From Channallabes apus (Eukaryota; Chordata; Actinopteri; Siluriformes; Clariidae): DNA of 64,000 bases. Every line of letters starts with the position of its first letter. Position 1 is the first letter of the stretch. A program made the translations under genes and the position numbers. The stretch lies in contig CM060113.1 of assembly GCA_030522415.1 (NCBI GenBank), positions 8,959,065-9,023,064 on the forward strand, in the 5' to 3' direction. The notes beneath the pieces are model-generated. The model saw only the letters and a list, made by a program, of their open reading frames with translations, ran no database searches and had not been told where the DNA came from. This document shows, piece by piece, positions 24,801 through 33,600 of this stretch.

Positions 24801-25506
24801 GCTAAAGCTGAGAACTTTGACGTTGTTCCAGAAGATGTTTTTTACACCACTGTGCCAAACTGGGCAAGATGTGGGACAGCCGACCCTTTACTTTATGGCG
24901 ACGACCATAAAAGGCAGAGGCAGAAGGTGAGGTGTCGTTTCACACCCAAGTCGAAGGAACGCTCAAAGGGAACACGCAACAGAAGGCCGAACTTTTTCGT
25001 CGCCTATTATTTTAGGCACTGCAACAAAAACAACTGATCTGCAGAAACAAATGATAAGTGCTGACATGCTTTCAGTTTGATAAACAAGACGTTCTCTCAG
25101 AGGCCGTTTGGCGACTGAGCAGGACTGAAGGACAGAGTTGTGTTTGTTTCACGTGCTACAAAACCATTAGATCGAGTCTGAAGAAAGACACTCTTATTGA
25201 ACCAATTAATCCACGGCTCTGTTCTAGCACACAGCCGTGCTCTCTTCATACACAAGCACATGTCTGGGGGCTCCTCTTCCATAAGGCTTCATTGTCGTTT
25301 ATGCAAAACTGGACATTATTTTTTAATTACGCCTATACATTTAGGTGTGAAATCATGCATGAAAGCAAGCAGTCAAGATGATCTAAACATCCTGGACAAG
25401 ACCGGCATTCAGAGATGAATATAGAAATGAATAAACACTCTGGCTTTGCCCCTTTAACCTAAGGAACTTACTTCTTTCCTCGCAGGCAGCTGTAAAATGA
25501 AGCCAT
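3592..25506 (-). CDS. cracdl: CRACDL/CRACD family gene, N-terminal six coding exons (gene continues left of window)
   Basis: Encodes the N-terminus of a CRACD-type protein (capping-protein-inhibiting regulator of actin dynamics), a cytoplasmic factor that acts on actin through capping protein. Minus-strand exons: 25506-25472, 18731-18649, 14081-13904, 10750-10618, 9396-9241 and 3657-3592. All have AG/GT borders and phases that join without a stop to 651 nt (217 codons). The start ATG at 25506 lies in a strong Kozak context (ACCATGG) and begins MASFYSCLRGK. Exon 3 carries the basic block KKKSRFQTFKNFFAKKKRK. Exon 4 ends SQDSIHGKVKSLQ. Exon 5 begins MQLKQAIRLGSPPAVISMKK, matching what I recall of the CRACD segment GKVKTLQ...PNAIPMKK. 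Exon 6 ends in an acidic SDSDEDQ. The large main exon and C-terminus are not in the window. The choice of CRACDL over CRACD rests on neighbouring lyg genes (both at human 2q11.2). An alternative start at an internal Met in exon 2 (MASESSD) is possible. Confidence 0.82.
3658..4902. other. cracdl intron, no feature recognised
   Basis: Mostly AT-rich intronic DNA. I saw no exon, RNA gene or clear transposon in it. Confidence 0.5.
4903..5262 (-). repeat. tRNA-headed SINE (Mermaid-like), near full length
   Basis: Antisense copy: an ATTC tail at the left, then CTTCTATACCGCTTTATCCT and the conserved body (GGGAGGAAACC...CCACCAAGCACGGGGAGAAC). At the right it ends in the tRNA-like head with a reversed B box (GGGAATCGAACCCGGACC) and A box (GTGCTAACCACTACACC). 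At least a dozen copies or fragments of this family occur in the window. Confidence 0.8.
5263..6924. other. cracdl intron with a short LINE-type 3' tail
   Basis: 5828-5885 contains AAGCTGCTTTGCGACAATG followed by AAGAGCGCTATACAAATAAA, the 3' tail of a common fish retroposon. Related tails lie at 35563-35607 and 59623-59690. A mariner-like end (CAGGGTGTCCAAAAAGTC) is visible near 6573. Nothing else recognised. Confidence 0.45.
6925..8543 (-). mobile_element. apparently complete Tc1-like transposon with long inverted repeats
   Basis: Bounded by TA on both sides (6923-6924 and 8544-8545). Each end starts CAGTGGTGTGAAAAACTATT and has a second inner direct repeat (GTGTGAAAAAGTAATTGCCCC at about 7118-7138, mirrored at about 8331-8355). 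This is the IR/DR arrangement known from Sleeping Beauty-type elements. It carries an uninterrupted 340-residue transposase. It lies in the cracdl intron between exons 5 and 6, same orientation as the gene. Confidence 0.93.
7143..8165 (-). CDS. Tc1-like transposase, full length (340 aa)
   Basis: DDE transposase for cut-and-paste movement of the surrounding element into TA sites. Residues 1-110 hold two helix-turn-helix DNA-binding domains separated by a GRPR-like hook (SGRPTK, about 58-63). A basic nuclear-localisation-like stretch RRKPLLSKK follows (about 118-126). The catalytic triad is visible: D153 in WTDETK, D244 in QQDNDPKHTS and E279 in SPDLNPTEM. The 34-residue spacing makes it a DD34E enzyme with the same numbering as Sleeping Beauty. 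The Gly-rich box ([13 protein letters not shown]) is intact. The length equals the usual 340 residues and there are no stops or frameshifts. Recent arrival is likely. Activity is an inference. Confidence 0.95.
   Translation of the reverse strand: MPRSKEIQEQMRTKVIEIYQSGKDYKAISKALGLQRTTVRAIIHKWQKHGTVVNLPRSGRPTKITPRAQRQLIREATKDPRTTSKELQASLASIKVSVHDSTIRKRLGKNGLHGRFPRRKPLLSKKNIMARLNFAKKHLNDCQDFWENTLWTDETKVELFGRCVSRYIWRKSNTAFQKKNIIPTVKYGGGSVMVWGCFAASGPGRLAVIDGTMNSTVYQKILKENVRPSVRQLKLKRSWVLQQDNDPKHTSKSTSEWLKKNKMKTLEWPSQSPDLNPTEMLWHDLKKAVHARKPSNKAKLQQFCKDEWAKIPPERCKRLVASYRKRLIAVIAAKGGPTSY
8544..9240. other. cracdl intron, low-complexity
   Basis: T-rich and AT-rich tracts (8827-8850, 8909-8925, 9090-9170). 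No gene or RNA seen. Confidence 0.5.
9241..9396 (-). CDS. cracdl: cracdl coding exon 5
   Basis: 156-nt exon (52 codons, phase 0 at both ends) behind a long T tract, acceptor TGTACAG and donor GTATGA. It encodes MQLKQAIRLGSPPAVISMKK, then an acidic region and a tail SVLTTSSQR. This is the segment equivalent to QLGKNIKFGQRPPNAIPMKK of the mammalian family, as recalled. Confidence 0.83.
9397..9657. repeat. poly(A) tract and AT-rich intron
   Basis: About 30 A residues at 9411-9440 (the T tract preceding cracdl exon 5 on the minus strand), then AT-rich sequence with an (AAT)n run at 9638-9664. Confidence 0.6.
9658..9838. repeat. palindromic foldback element (MITE-like) in cracdl intron
   Basis: The left arm (9661-9727: TAATACCTTAATAC ... 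CTGTGTTACAGC) is complemented imperfectly by the right arm (9761-9835: GCTGTAACACAG ... ATTAAGGTATTA) around a short loop. The flanks include (AAT)n. Such hairpins are typical of small non-autonomous DNA transposons. The family is not identified. Confidence 0.55.
9839..10617. other. cracdl intron, nothing recognised
   Basis: AT-rich; no exon, RNA gene or transposon end found. Confidence 0.45.
10618..10750 (-). CDS. cracdl: cracdl coding exon 4
   Basis: 133-nt exon, acceptor TTGTTCATAG and donor GTATTAC. It encodes NVNVGSKALSQDSVF, then a Pro/Ser-rich stretch ending SSQDSIHGKVKSLQ. The two SQDS repeats and GKVKSLQ resemble the SHDS...SQDN...GKVKTLQ pattern I recall from mammalian CRACD proteins. 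It ends in phase 0. Confidence 0.85.
11470..11805. mobile_element. mariner-like remnant fragments in inverted arrangement
   Basis: 11486-11570 (TTAGTACGCCGAAGCATGATTGG...) and 11725-11800 (reverse complement of the same unit, ending CTCCGGTGTATTAAG) are two opposed pieces. The same repeat is longer at 14465-14960 and 17340-17800. Confidence 0.4.
11806..12989. other. cracdl intron, nothing recognised
   Basis: No coding exon, RNA or clear mobile element; a short CAG run at 12487-12502 and GT-rich stretches only. Confidence 0.45.
12990..13322 (+). repeat. local tandem duplication, two units of about 160-175 bp
   Basis: 12990-13165 and 13166-13322 both start GTAGC(T/G)CACTTGAGCTAAC and run through CTATTTCATTTAAGGATATCA to GAATGTTCCTGAAGTTG. 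A poly(A) run follows (13315-13339). Confidence 0.75.
13516..13652 (-). repeat. fragment of a second SINE family (copies at 37.1 and 50.7 kb)
   Basis: Shares TTTCTACCTAATTTAGTTGTGTCCAATTCCT-type sequence and ACTATCACGTGTTTCCTCCG with the longer copy at 50740-51172. A poly(C) run precedes it (13501-13517). Confidence 0.6.
13692..13830 (+). repeat. Mermaid-like SINE fragment
   Basis: Head GCATAGTGGTTAGCACTGT and body GGGTTTCCTCTGGGTACTCC are recognisable. It lacks a B box and tail. Confidence 0.65.
13904..14081 (-). CDS. cracdl: cracdl coding exon 3 (basic FKNFFAKKKRK block)
   Basis: 178-nt exon, acceptor TTTTTTTCACAG and donor GTAGGAG. It encodes GKKKSRFQTFKNFFAKKKRK followed by a Ser/Glu-rich stretch containing QLKSSQSIEDVN. 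The strongly basic, aromatic motif is the most diagnostic part of the family N-terminus visible here. It ends in phase 2 (AG) and joins exon 4 to give Ser. Confidence 0.85.
14465..14960 (-). mobile_element. degenerate mariner-like element
   Basis: Homologous over most of its length to 17340-17800 (CTCCCTTTATTTCTCTATACAAT, AGTACGCC, CTCCCAGGAACTCC, TGTAATGTGCAAGTGGTGTTC, CAGTGGGCTCC). The orientation follows the transposase remnant in that copy. No open frame survives. Confidence 0.55.
15797..15837. repeat. (GT)n/(GC)n microsatellite
   Basis: Alternating GT run ending in GCGCGCGC, inside the cracdl intron. Confidence 0.85.
16331..16530 (-). repeat. Mermaid-like SINE, truncated antisense copy
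   Basis: Begins within the body (TAATCTGCATGTCTTTGGAC) and runs to the reversed tRNA-like head (GGGAATCGAACCCGGACC ... GCCACCGTGCTGCC). The left 3' part is missing. Confidence 0.75.
17133..17158. repeat. (TA)n microsatellite
   Basis: Thirteen uninterrupted TA units in the cracdl intron. Confidence 0.9.
17340..17800 (-). mobile_element. degenerate mariner-like element with transposase remnant
   Basis: On the minus strand near 17600 the remnant reads YSPDLTSSHFHMFESLWEFL, the YSPDLAPSDFHLF-type catalytic block of mariner transposases. It is followed by RFSDAT. The rest is decayed. Two further copies of the same family lie in cracdl introns (11470-11805, 14465-14960). Confidence 0.65.
18649..18731 (-). 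CDS. cracdl: cracdl coding exon 2
   Basis: 83-nt exon, acceptor TTTCAG and donor GTAATA. It encodes NNDCGIMASESSDAAAA and continues PESSDATEECP, a low-complexity acidic/Ser-Ala stretch. It holds an internal Met that could serve as a start if exon 1 is skipped. It ends in phase 1 and joins exon 3 to give Ala-Gly-Lys-Lys-Lys. Confidence 0.72.
18732..22858. other. large cracdl intron, mostly non-repetitive; candidate conserved non-coding DNA
   Basis: 19000-19400 is GC-rich and not repeat-like compared with its surroundings, and 20560-20830 is similar in texture; both could be regulatory. A purine-rich block with a G run lies at 21240-21360. No splice-bounded frame or RNA gene was identified. 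Confidence 0.35.
22859..23430. mobile_element. Harbinger-like MITE (non-autonomous DNA transposon)
   Basis: The ends are inverted: TGGCGCTTTTCCACTGCATAG at the left, and the right end reversed reads TGCCTCTTTTCAACTGCATAG; both continue to CACGGTTCAG. A TTA trinucleotide flanks each side (22856-22858, 23431-23433), fitting the 3-bp target duplication of PIF/Harbinger elements. The interior has no transposase. Confidence 0.65.
24213..24483 (+). repeat. Mermaid-like SINE, 5'-truncated
   Basis: Starts near the B box (GGGTTCGATTCCC) and runs through the body to a GAGTGAGTGAGTGA tail. An (AAT)n run follows at 24499-24522. Confidence 0.75.
24484..25471. other. cracdl intron, nothing recognised
   Basis: Several overlapping open frames but none with family resemblance or good splice borders. 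Confidence 0.4.
25472..25506 (-). CDS. cracdl: cracdl coding exon 1 (start codon)
   Basis: ATG at 25506 on the minus strand with ACC before it and G after it. It encodes MASFYSCLRGK plus two bases of the next codon, and the donor is GTAAGT. It joins in frame to exon 2 (AA|C, giving Asn). A pyrimidine-rich tract followed by CGCAAAG ends at about 25551, so the exon may run 25472-25550 with a short 5' untranslated part. Called from splice signals and frame, not from homology. Confidence 0.6.
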
Positions 25507-25550
25507 GGTGTCGATGTATGGCAAGACACTGCGGTTATCCTTATTGCATC

Positions 25551-25801
25551 CTTTGCGGTAAAAAGAAGAAGAAAGAAACAAAAAGAAAGAAAGAAAATCC
25601 TTTTGGATGTCGAAAAAAAGAACGGTTCTCAATCCTTAAATCTGCCTTGCCGGATTATTAATCCTGTTTGCATGCATAATCTAGAGCAACAGGGATGAGA
25701 GATTACTTTGAGAGGAATCCCCCTTCACAAAGAATGCAATATCCTTGTAGGGCAAGGTAAAAGTGTGCTCCAAGAAACTGCCTCCAGTCAGTGAGCATGC
25801 T

Positions 25802-25845
<44 letters not shown>

Positions 25846-28166
25846 CCCTCACGGTTCCTCTTTCTCTCCACCCCTAGCTGCCGTCACCTAATCCCCATGG
25901 CCCGCTGCTATTGTTTTAACCGAGCAAAGCCTTTAAAGCCAAGTTGACGAGTGAGTTCTGTATTAATTAGGTGGGGGGAGAGAGACACACACCATCGTCC
26001 TGTCTATAAAATCATTCGGATCCTGCTACAACTGTGAGAACACACTAAGCGTCTGGATCCCAAACACATCACGCTATTTATTTCATTTCTTCTGAATGAA
26101 AATCTAATTATCATCAAAGACCCCTTCTCAGGTTTACTGAGCATACCTGGCGAGTCAGAGCTTTACATCTTGCAGTCTGTTTCAAAAGTCTTCCTCCATT
26201 TTCCTGGGATTTCTGGCACCAACAGAGACTGAGGTGACCAGATCTTCTAGGCAGTTGTCCAACTGTCCCCGTTTACTAGGAAAGAAAAATAATACGTAGA
26301 GCGCAAAACCACAAAATACAAGTCTCTAATCCTTAAACATAACAGCACAGGTCTTTTTTTTCCTCCAGTTTTCTCAGGCAGTTTTTTTTCTTCCTTTTTT
26401 CAGACCTGAAAGTGAAAATTCTTCTTGTATCCTCCTTACGCTCATCAATTACACTAAAAGAGAATGGAGAGGAGAAAAGTGATCCGGGCTAGCCGACACT
26501 TCTCCTCTTTCTCACCTAAGACATCTGGCGAACATGAATTGAGCACCTCGGCGTAACTTAAGTATATATCCTGCTAATACTTTTTCTTTTTTTTTCAGCT
26601 TGGTGGAATGTTGGTCAGCTCTGAAAAAAAAAAGGTTGGTATTTCCTGGAAGGTTTCCCCCACCTCGAAAAAAAGAAGAAAAAAAAAAATCCATATGTGC
26701 TTTTATTCAGAGGTTCATTTCTCTGGGAGTGTGTCCAAGAAATGCAATAAAATAAGACACTCTCTGAGGTACTAAGCAGAGTTTGTCTTCACTTTAAGAA
26801 TACATTATTCCTGCAAAAATAACAAGTAGGCTGAACTTCACAAGTAGGTATGTCTTAAATAGGCTTGACGAATACTTATGACTATTCAGAAATTTTATTG
26901 CAAAACTATTAAACTTTCTATGAACTATTAAAGTTTCTATGAAGTCTTCTACAACCTCATATACAATGCCATTTCCATTTGAAATCTTGGTGTGATGGAG
27001 TCCCACTGGACTCGGTGTGAGGCCCCTCTTCATTTACTTCTGTCAAATCCCCCCTATCCTTTCGAGACTTTTCACTGCCTCGAGTTTCTCGAGTACACCC
27101 CTGCAGAGAGCGGTTTCTTTTCCTTCGCAAATCTTTCGGCATTCCAGCTCACATCTGGAACACATCTTCGAAGGCCGCGCTTGAGCCTGGGCTCTAATTA
27201 AGACCGTGTATCTTGAACTGTAAATAACTGACAAAAAAAAAAAAAAAAAAAAAAAAAACAGAGTAGGAAAGACAAGGAATAATGCACGGCTGTCCACCAA
27301 GCAGATGAAACCAGTCGTCATATTCACAAATCATGAACTGAAGGTTTAAACATTACGTTCTGTTCTTCTTGTAAGCCTACTGTAAGAACACATCGCCGTT
27401 AAAACAACCTGAGAACAGGCCAAAAGCAGTTTGTGTGTGTGTGCGCGCGTGTGTATGTATCTGGGTTAAGTCCTTCTTCTGCATAAAAAAGGGACCCTGC
27501 TGAGTTTGCACAGCTTGATCAATCACCCCAGCCCCCTTTCGCTCTGCGTGTGAGTCTTTAACTTTACCTCCCCCTTTTCTGCAGACCCTTTAACACTCTG
27601 TGTGTGGCACTTTCTGAAAGTACTCTCCCCAAATTTTACAGGATGACAATGCTATGATAATTGTGCCCTAAGTTTTACAATGCAGCACCCTCTTTTGCAA
27701 GGCTCACAAAGGGTTATTAAAGACAAGTGGTCAAATAAAGTTAGTTAGCGAAACAACAGGTTTTGACTGAAAACAGGCTTGTGTGTATTTAATAAGCTTT
27801 AAACTAGTGCCATGCATATTTGGTGGAACCAAATGAACAGGATAGTTTAAGTATATCACACAGCAATTATTTTTTTTTAATTGAAGATTATAAAATACAA
27901 CTTTTTACTACTTAGGATTTTCCTTCAATTTAAAAGACTTATAAATAAGGAAAAAACATGATTTGCTGTCACTCAGAAAATTGGGTCGAGGTAAAAATTC
28001 CACTTTTTAAAATTTACCCAACAGTGGGGGAATTTAACAACTGGTTGTATCAGAGTTGTAAACCTAAATGTTTAACAATCTTCAGTAACTAAAAACAATT
28101 AGAAATAACCCTTTAGAACTTTAATCTAACTGTAGTATTAATAAATTCACATGATAATATAAATAC
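25551..28166. other. cracdl upstream intron with simple repeats
   Basis: Contains a 40-bp (TC)n run at 25803-25842 and a poly(A) run at 27233-27258. No exon was recognised. 25640-26100 is close to the coding start and could hold an alternative promoter, but I see no decisive element. Confidence 0.4.

Positions 28167-28210
<44 letters not shown>
28167..28210. repeat. (CA)n microsatellite
   Basis: About 22 CA units directly abutting a SINE copy. Confidence 0.9.
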
Positions 28211-28211
<1 letters not shown>

Positions 28212-28490
28212 CTATACTGCTTCATCCTATACACAGGTTGGAGGGACTTGGAGCCTATAGGGCACGAGGCGGGGTACACCCTGGACTGCGTGCCAATCCA
28301 TTGCAGTGCACACACACATCTATACGCTCGTTCACACACTACTGGCAATTTGGGAATGCCAATTAGCCTGGTCTGCATGTCTTTGGACTGTGGGAGGAAA
28401 CCGGAGCACCCAGAGGAAACCCACCAAGCACGGGGAGAACATGAAACTCCATACACATAGTAAGATGTGAGGCTAACCAGTTAGCCACAT
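28211..28490 (-). repeat. Mermaid-like SINE, antisense
   Basis: TCTATACTGCTTCATCCTAT at the tail side through the body (TGGGAGGAAACC, AAGCACGGGGAGAACATG). The head is decayed. Confidence 0.75.
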
Positions 28491-28865
28491 TGCCAACATT
28501 TATACAGCACATTAAGGAATAAAATGCACAATTCTAAATTCATTTAATGAAACGATTTTACTCACAAAATCATCTCTGGCTACAAAATGTTTGTGATCTA
28601 CTGTATCTACATGATATGCAGGTCTTATATCCTTTATAATCATAATAAATACAAGGTGGAGCAAAACTTTGGATGACTGATATATTTTACTTCACACCCA
28701 AAATGGCTTCTAACAAAAAAAAAAAAATTGAACAAAACCAGATATGACACCATTTGACCTTTTTCTCTGTTGTCATCCAAAGACAGAATCGGCCCTCATC
28801 AAATAATAGTAAATAATGTTCAGCGTTGTCAGATGCCATTAGTTTGCACATTTGCTGTAATTTAT

Positions 28866-29156
28866 ACTCACTCATCATCTATACCGCTTTGCATCAGGGG
28901 GAGTTAGGGGAGGGGATGGAGCCTATCCCAAGAGACTTAGCACATGGAGCGGTGTACACCCTGGATGGTGTGCCAATCCATCGCAGGGCACACACATTGG
29001 GCAATTTGGGAACGCCAAAAAAACGGCATACCTGGAGGAAACTCCCCCAAGCACAGGGAGAACATGCAACCTCTATGCAGTCCTGAGATGGGAATCGAAC
29101 CCAGACCATGGAGGTGCACAGTGACAGTACTAACCCCTATGCCACCATGCCGCCTG
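28866..29156 (-). repeat. Mermaid-like SINE, antisense with head
   Basis: TCATCATCTATACCGCTTTG at the left, and a reversed B box (GGGAATCGAACCCAGACC) and a decayed head at the right (29085-29155). Confidence 0.75.
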
Positions 29157-29973
29157 TAATTTATGCTTACATCGGAAATACGTTTGTGCCTACAGATCCA
29201 GATTTATGGGCCACCATTAGTATCAGGCTTCACCCAGATGATGCAAATAAAGTGATGCTGTATGTTGCAATGGATTGTTTAGTATTATTTTCTGACCTAA
29301 ATACTATAAACCACGGTATTGTTATAGGAATATGTAGGGCAAATTCAAGCTCTATAGAAAGGAAGAAGTGAAGTCATTTACATCATAAGCAAAGAACAGG
29401 GCAATAATCTTGTCTTTTTAACTTTATTAGTCGATTAATCGATTCGAAGTTAAGACAAAAAGACCAACAACCACCACCAATCCGCCTCCCACCGACACAC
29501 ACAAACAAACACACGTGTGTTTGCGAGCACTTCACTAGAACTTGTGATGAAATCAGAAAAAAAAAGTTTTTTGGTTTACATTGTTACTGAAAGAACCGTT
29601 TCAAGTCCAAATACTCAGGAAGTTGTCCGAGCAATATTTGATACATTTAAACACACACTTTGTACGTTAATTTAAATTAAACGTACACGCGAAAACAGAC
29701 TCTTGACAGTTTTGACGGTTTAACAGCTGTTTGTCGGTGTATTCGACGCGCGTGCTGCTGGTCACATATCGCGCGAGACAACCAATTAAAAAACTCCGCA
29801 CGTGAAGAACTCCACCAGATTTCACCAGACGCTCACAAAGATTTCCAACCCAAAGCCCGTCTCCTCTCCGTGCTGGCAGTGTTTGTTATACACGCACAAA
29901 GTCTCCCAGTGGAACAGAAAGGAACACCAAAACGCGAAAGTGGTCAAACTAAACATATAAACACGTTACTTAC

Positions 29974-30070
29974 ATGATCAACAAGGCGGCAGGATCGAGC
30001 TGTTATCCATCAAAACCTGAAAGACGACTGATTTGCTCCAATTAGACAGCATGGAGCCAGATAACTGTTT
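29974..30070 (-). promoter_or_regulatory. candidate untranslated first exon and promoter region of cracdl
   Basis: The minus strand reads TGATCAT then GTAAGTAACG, a near-consensus donor at 29973. The sequence just inside the putative intron (29700-29960) is unusually CpG-rich for this window (GACGCGCG, CGCGCGAG). No ATG-initiated frame joins across, so I read it as a 5' untranslated exon spliced to the exon at 25.5 kb. The 5' border is a guess. It could be unrelated. Confidence 0.35.
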
Positions 30071-30132
30071 AAATTAAATATACTAAGGCCTAACAGCGCC
30101 ATCTGGCGGTTAGAACGCATTCAACTCACTCG

Positions 30133-30335
30133 TCGTCTTTATGTTGTATACATGGATGGTGGGACGCCTGGAGCCTAGGAGGATACTGTAACCTTTAACC
30201 TAATCAGTATGTCTGTGGGAGAACTGTGGGAGGAAACTGGAGTACCTGGAGGAAACCCTTCAAGCACCATGACAATATATAAGCTCCATGTGCAAAGACT
30301 CTGGGAGTGCTAATCACTAATCCACCATGTCACAC
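30133..30335 (-). repeat. Mermaid-like SINE, decayed
   Basis: Internal deletions, but GAACTGTGGGAGGAAACTGG and the reversed head GTGCTAATCACTAATCCACC remain. Confidence 0.6.
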
Positions 30336-30995
30336 ACATGATTGATAAATTGTACATTTACTGACCAGACTATTTATTAATTCAATAGCACAGTCCATTC
30401 CCTAAAGCATGTATTTTTTTTAATCAGTTAAAATTCTGGAAATCACAAATAAATTTTATCATGGTGTTGTTGTTAAGTCTTTTGCCTTTTACGCAAGATG
30501 CCCTTTCTGACGCACCCCTCTTATGATATCCAGGCTTGTGACCCACACTGCACTGGGAATTGAACCTGAGCCTTCCGCATGGCAGGTAAGAATCAATGCC
30601 ACCTATTTTCATCATGGTGTATAATTCTAAAAAGTGCATGTTTAAATGCCCAGCAAAAATGCTCACACTGGCCCTTTATGGCACATTCTCTCTCTATATT
30701 GTATAGAGGAAAATGCTTAAGTGAGAACAGACTTGTTTGTTTTATGTATTCACTAGAGGTTACCTGTAACTCCGCCCATGTGCATATCTTGACACCCACA
30801 TGCTGCCATTACCTGTGAACCTCCAACTCGCTGCCGTTCCTCGCGCTGCTCCTAGGCTTCGGTAGATATATTATTACCTCACAATATGATTTGCAAAGAT
30901 GATGCTGTCTAACATTTGTCACACTCCCTACATGGCATGGGAAGCCTGCTGCTACTGTATGTCGGCCCGCTATGTGGCATGCCAAACCATTTGTT

Positions 30996-30998
<3 letters not shown>

Positions 30999-31029
<31 letters not shown>

Positions 31030-31034
31030 CAGTA

Positions 31035-31073
<39 letters not shown>

Positions 31074-31084
31074 GTGTATGTGTG
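30999..31084. repeat. (GTAT)n/(GT)n microsatellite
   Basis: ATGT tetranucleotide repeats surrounding a GT dinucleotide run. Confidence 0.9.
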
Positions 31085-31535
31085 AAAGCATACCTATTAG
31101 TTATTTGTGATTTTTAAAAAAATATACAGCAGAAACTGAACGCAGACAAACAAATTTTGTTACCAATAAAATATTTCTGGAAAAAATACCTACTTCTGGC
31201 CAAAAAGAAGACTATAAAAGTAGCAGAAGGATAGGAGAATATCGTCATTATATATATATCGTCATTATTCATTATTGCCCATCTTTGACAAAATGGTGAA
31301 AGTGTAAAAGTGTTACCTATTAGGTATTTGTGAAAGTTCTTATTCTAATATACAACAGAAACTGACCATAGATGCATAAAAACATGTTTTGTGACTAACA
31401 TAATTCCAAAACCAACTTTTACCAACAGTAATGATATACGTACATTATATAGTTTTTACTGTCACATATAGTATATACTGTACATATAGTCACATATAGT
31501 ATATTTTATTTTATCTATACATGTTGTTTACTAGG

Positions 31536-31955
31536 GGGCCAGGGGTAGCTCAGTGGTTAAGGCATTGGACTGCGGTTCGGAAGATCCCAGGTTCAAACCC
31601 CACAACCACCAACCGCCAAATGCCTAAATGTAAATGTAAATGTTTATCTCGATTCCCGTCTCTGTGTGCATGGAGTTTGCATGTTCTCCCCGTGCTTGGT
31701 GGGTTTCCTCTGGGTACTCCGGTTTCCTCCCACAGTCCAAAGATATGCAGGTTAGGCTAATTGGCGTTCCTAAAATTGCCCGTAGTGTGTGATTGGGTGT
31801 GTGAGTGTGTGTATGTGTGTGTGCCCTGCGATGGATTGGCACCCTGTCCAGGGTGTACCCCGCCTAGTGCCCGAAGTCTCCTGGGATAGGCTCCAGGCCC
31901 CCCGCGACCCTGAACACAGGATTAAGCTGTATAGAAAATGAATGAATGAATGAAT
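31536..31955 (+). repeat. composite of two SINE families next to the lyg-A 3' end
   Basis: 31536-31637 is a tRNA-like head (GGTAGCTCAGTGGTTAAGGC, B box GGTTCAAACCC) fused by internal deletion to the tail CCAAATGCCTAAATGTAAATG; the full copy is at 48768-48962. 31645-31955 is a 5'-truncated Mermaid-like SINE ending in (GAAT)n. The pair ends about 120 bp beyond the lyg-A stop codon. Confidence 0.75.
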
Positions 31956-32075
31956 GTTGTTTATTTGAAAACTGGAAGGTGAGTTGCTATATAAGTTGCT
32001 TATTACTTGTGTTCTTCTGAACATGTGCACAAAACATAGCAGTTATGCAGTAGTAAAGTGAAAAGCAAATATTGG

Positions 32076-33564
32076 TCAGTAGCCGTGACGTTTAAACCAC
32101 TGAGCCCGGGCCACCACGTCATTGGCATAATCATCTCCTGTGGTACCGATGTCCATGCGCTCATACGTGCGGACGTTGCCTGGGCCAGCATTGTAGGCTG
32201 AGATTCCCCCTAAACCGAGAGAAACATGACAGAGGACAGTAATAAATGAAATGTGAACAAATTTATTGTAATAAACTATAATAGGATAAAAGTTACCACT
32301 CAGAAGATCTTTGTATTGATTTGCAGCAGTGATATTAAGTGGATACTAATTTTCATTCATTTGATGATATTTCAATATTTAAAAAATCTGAACAAGTTGC
32401 TAAGGGATGAAAAAAAGTTCAAGAGCCATACAATGGTCCTCTAATATACTTGTGAATGAATTTCCAATTACAATTGTTGGTTATTTAATGCAACACAGAC
32501 CACAAAGTGTCAGTTTGTACCTTTAAATTGGTGCTCCTTGGGCCAGCTGGGGAATTTCTTTTGAATTGCTTGAATGGATTGTATTAGAATTTCAGTGCCT
32601 TGGGTGACGTGTTCCTCGCAGTTCCAGGCTCCTCTTGGAGTGTGATGGCGCTTGTCAACCTAAAGACAAAACAAGTGAGCAAGATCATATCAATTCCATG
32701 CATTCCATGTATACGCCATGTATACATGGTGGAGCTTATTCACATCATCAAATTTGTTCCTTTATTCAAATGACCTAGTATCTAACTTCCCTAATCACTG
32801 AGCCACCAGTGAACTGCTTACAAATCAGTATAAAATCCTTAATGCATTACACTAGTTATATTTTCAACAAGAAATCATAACCTTTTGGAGTAAATGTCTC
32901 ATTTTTACTGCATTAGAATCCATAAGCTCCATCATGTTGACTTGTTTTTCTAACATGTAGTAACCCATGGCCACTCCTTTCAACAACTGTAACTTCCACT
33001 CTTACCTCACATCCTAACCGCATTACAAAGGGTTTAACTCTAACCCTACCTGCATGAGACCAAAGCCGTTGCCATGGTCTCCCCAGCCATTCACAAGCGC
33101 TGCTCCAGCCCTCGACTCTCTGGATATGATGCCTGCGATCACAGCTGGGTCCATCTGGTTCGCTCTACCGACTTTGATGATGATGCTCTTGTACTGGTCC
33201 ATCTTCTTCAGATCATGCTCAGCCAGTTTGTACGATGCTTCCACCCCTATAAAAGGAATCATTCATCAATAATCGTTTTCTCATGTCCAATTTCAAAACA
33301 AACATACAGAAGTGTGCACTTTTTATATTACCTTTTACAGTAAGTTTGTCCTGCCTAGCTGTTCTTTCTGACGCCCCAGTAGTTTGGATCTTTGTGATGT
33401 CTCCAAAAATGCAGGCTAAGAAAGAAATTACGAAAATAATCCAAAAACACAGAGAATCAGCCAGCTTTGCAAAAAAAAAAAAATTGAATAAACATATAGA
33501 TAACTATAAAGCATTTAATAGAAACCAAAACATGTTAATCAGGTACTTAAATATACTCACCCAT
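32076..33564 (-). CDS. lyg-A: goose-type lysozyme, intact five-exon gene (185 aa, no signal peptide)
   Basis: Muramidase of glycoside hydrolase family 23, cleaving the beta-1,4 bond between N-acetylmuramic acid and N-acetylglucosamine in bacterial walls. Minus exons: 33564-33561, 33415-33332, 33246-33050, 32659-32521 and 32209-32076, with canonical borders and phases 1,1,0,1. The protein starts [18 protein letters not shown]. Goose-lysozyme residues fall at their classical numbers: catalytic E73 in SRESRAG, D86 in GWGDHGN and D97 in LMQVD. The C-terminus has AYNAG and [10 protein letters not shown]. There is no hydrophobic leader, as in many fish g-type lysozymes. A polyadenylation signal AATAAA lies at 31965-31960. 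An acceptor-like CACTTACAG at 33601 hints at a spliced 5' leader. Nearly identical to lyg-C except in exon 5. Confidence 0.95.
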
Positions 33565-33600
33565 GATGGTGCTTGTTACTTCCCTGAACAGAGAATAGAG

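Noticed and set aside
30899..31117. Frames rich in Cys/Val or His/Thr repeats
   Set aside because: Translation of GTAT/GT microsatellites; the same holds for frames at 15670-15921 and 28121-28456.
33054..33343. Plus-strand frames over lyg-A exon 3 (also 53146-53540 over lyg-C, and minus frames at 42335-42625 and 61567-61857)
   Set aside because: They are antisense shadows of conserved lysozyme exons; the lysozyme strand has splice sites, catalytic motifs and family similarity.
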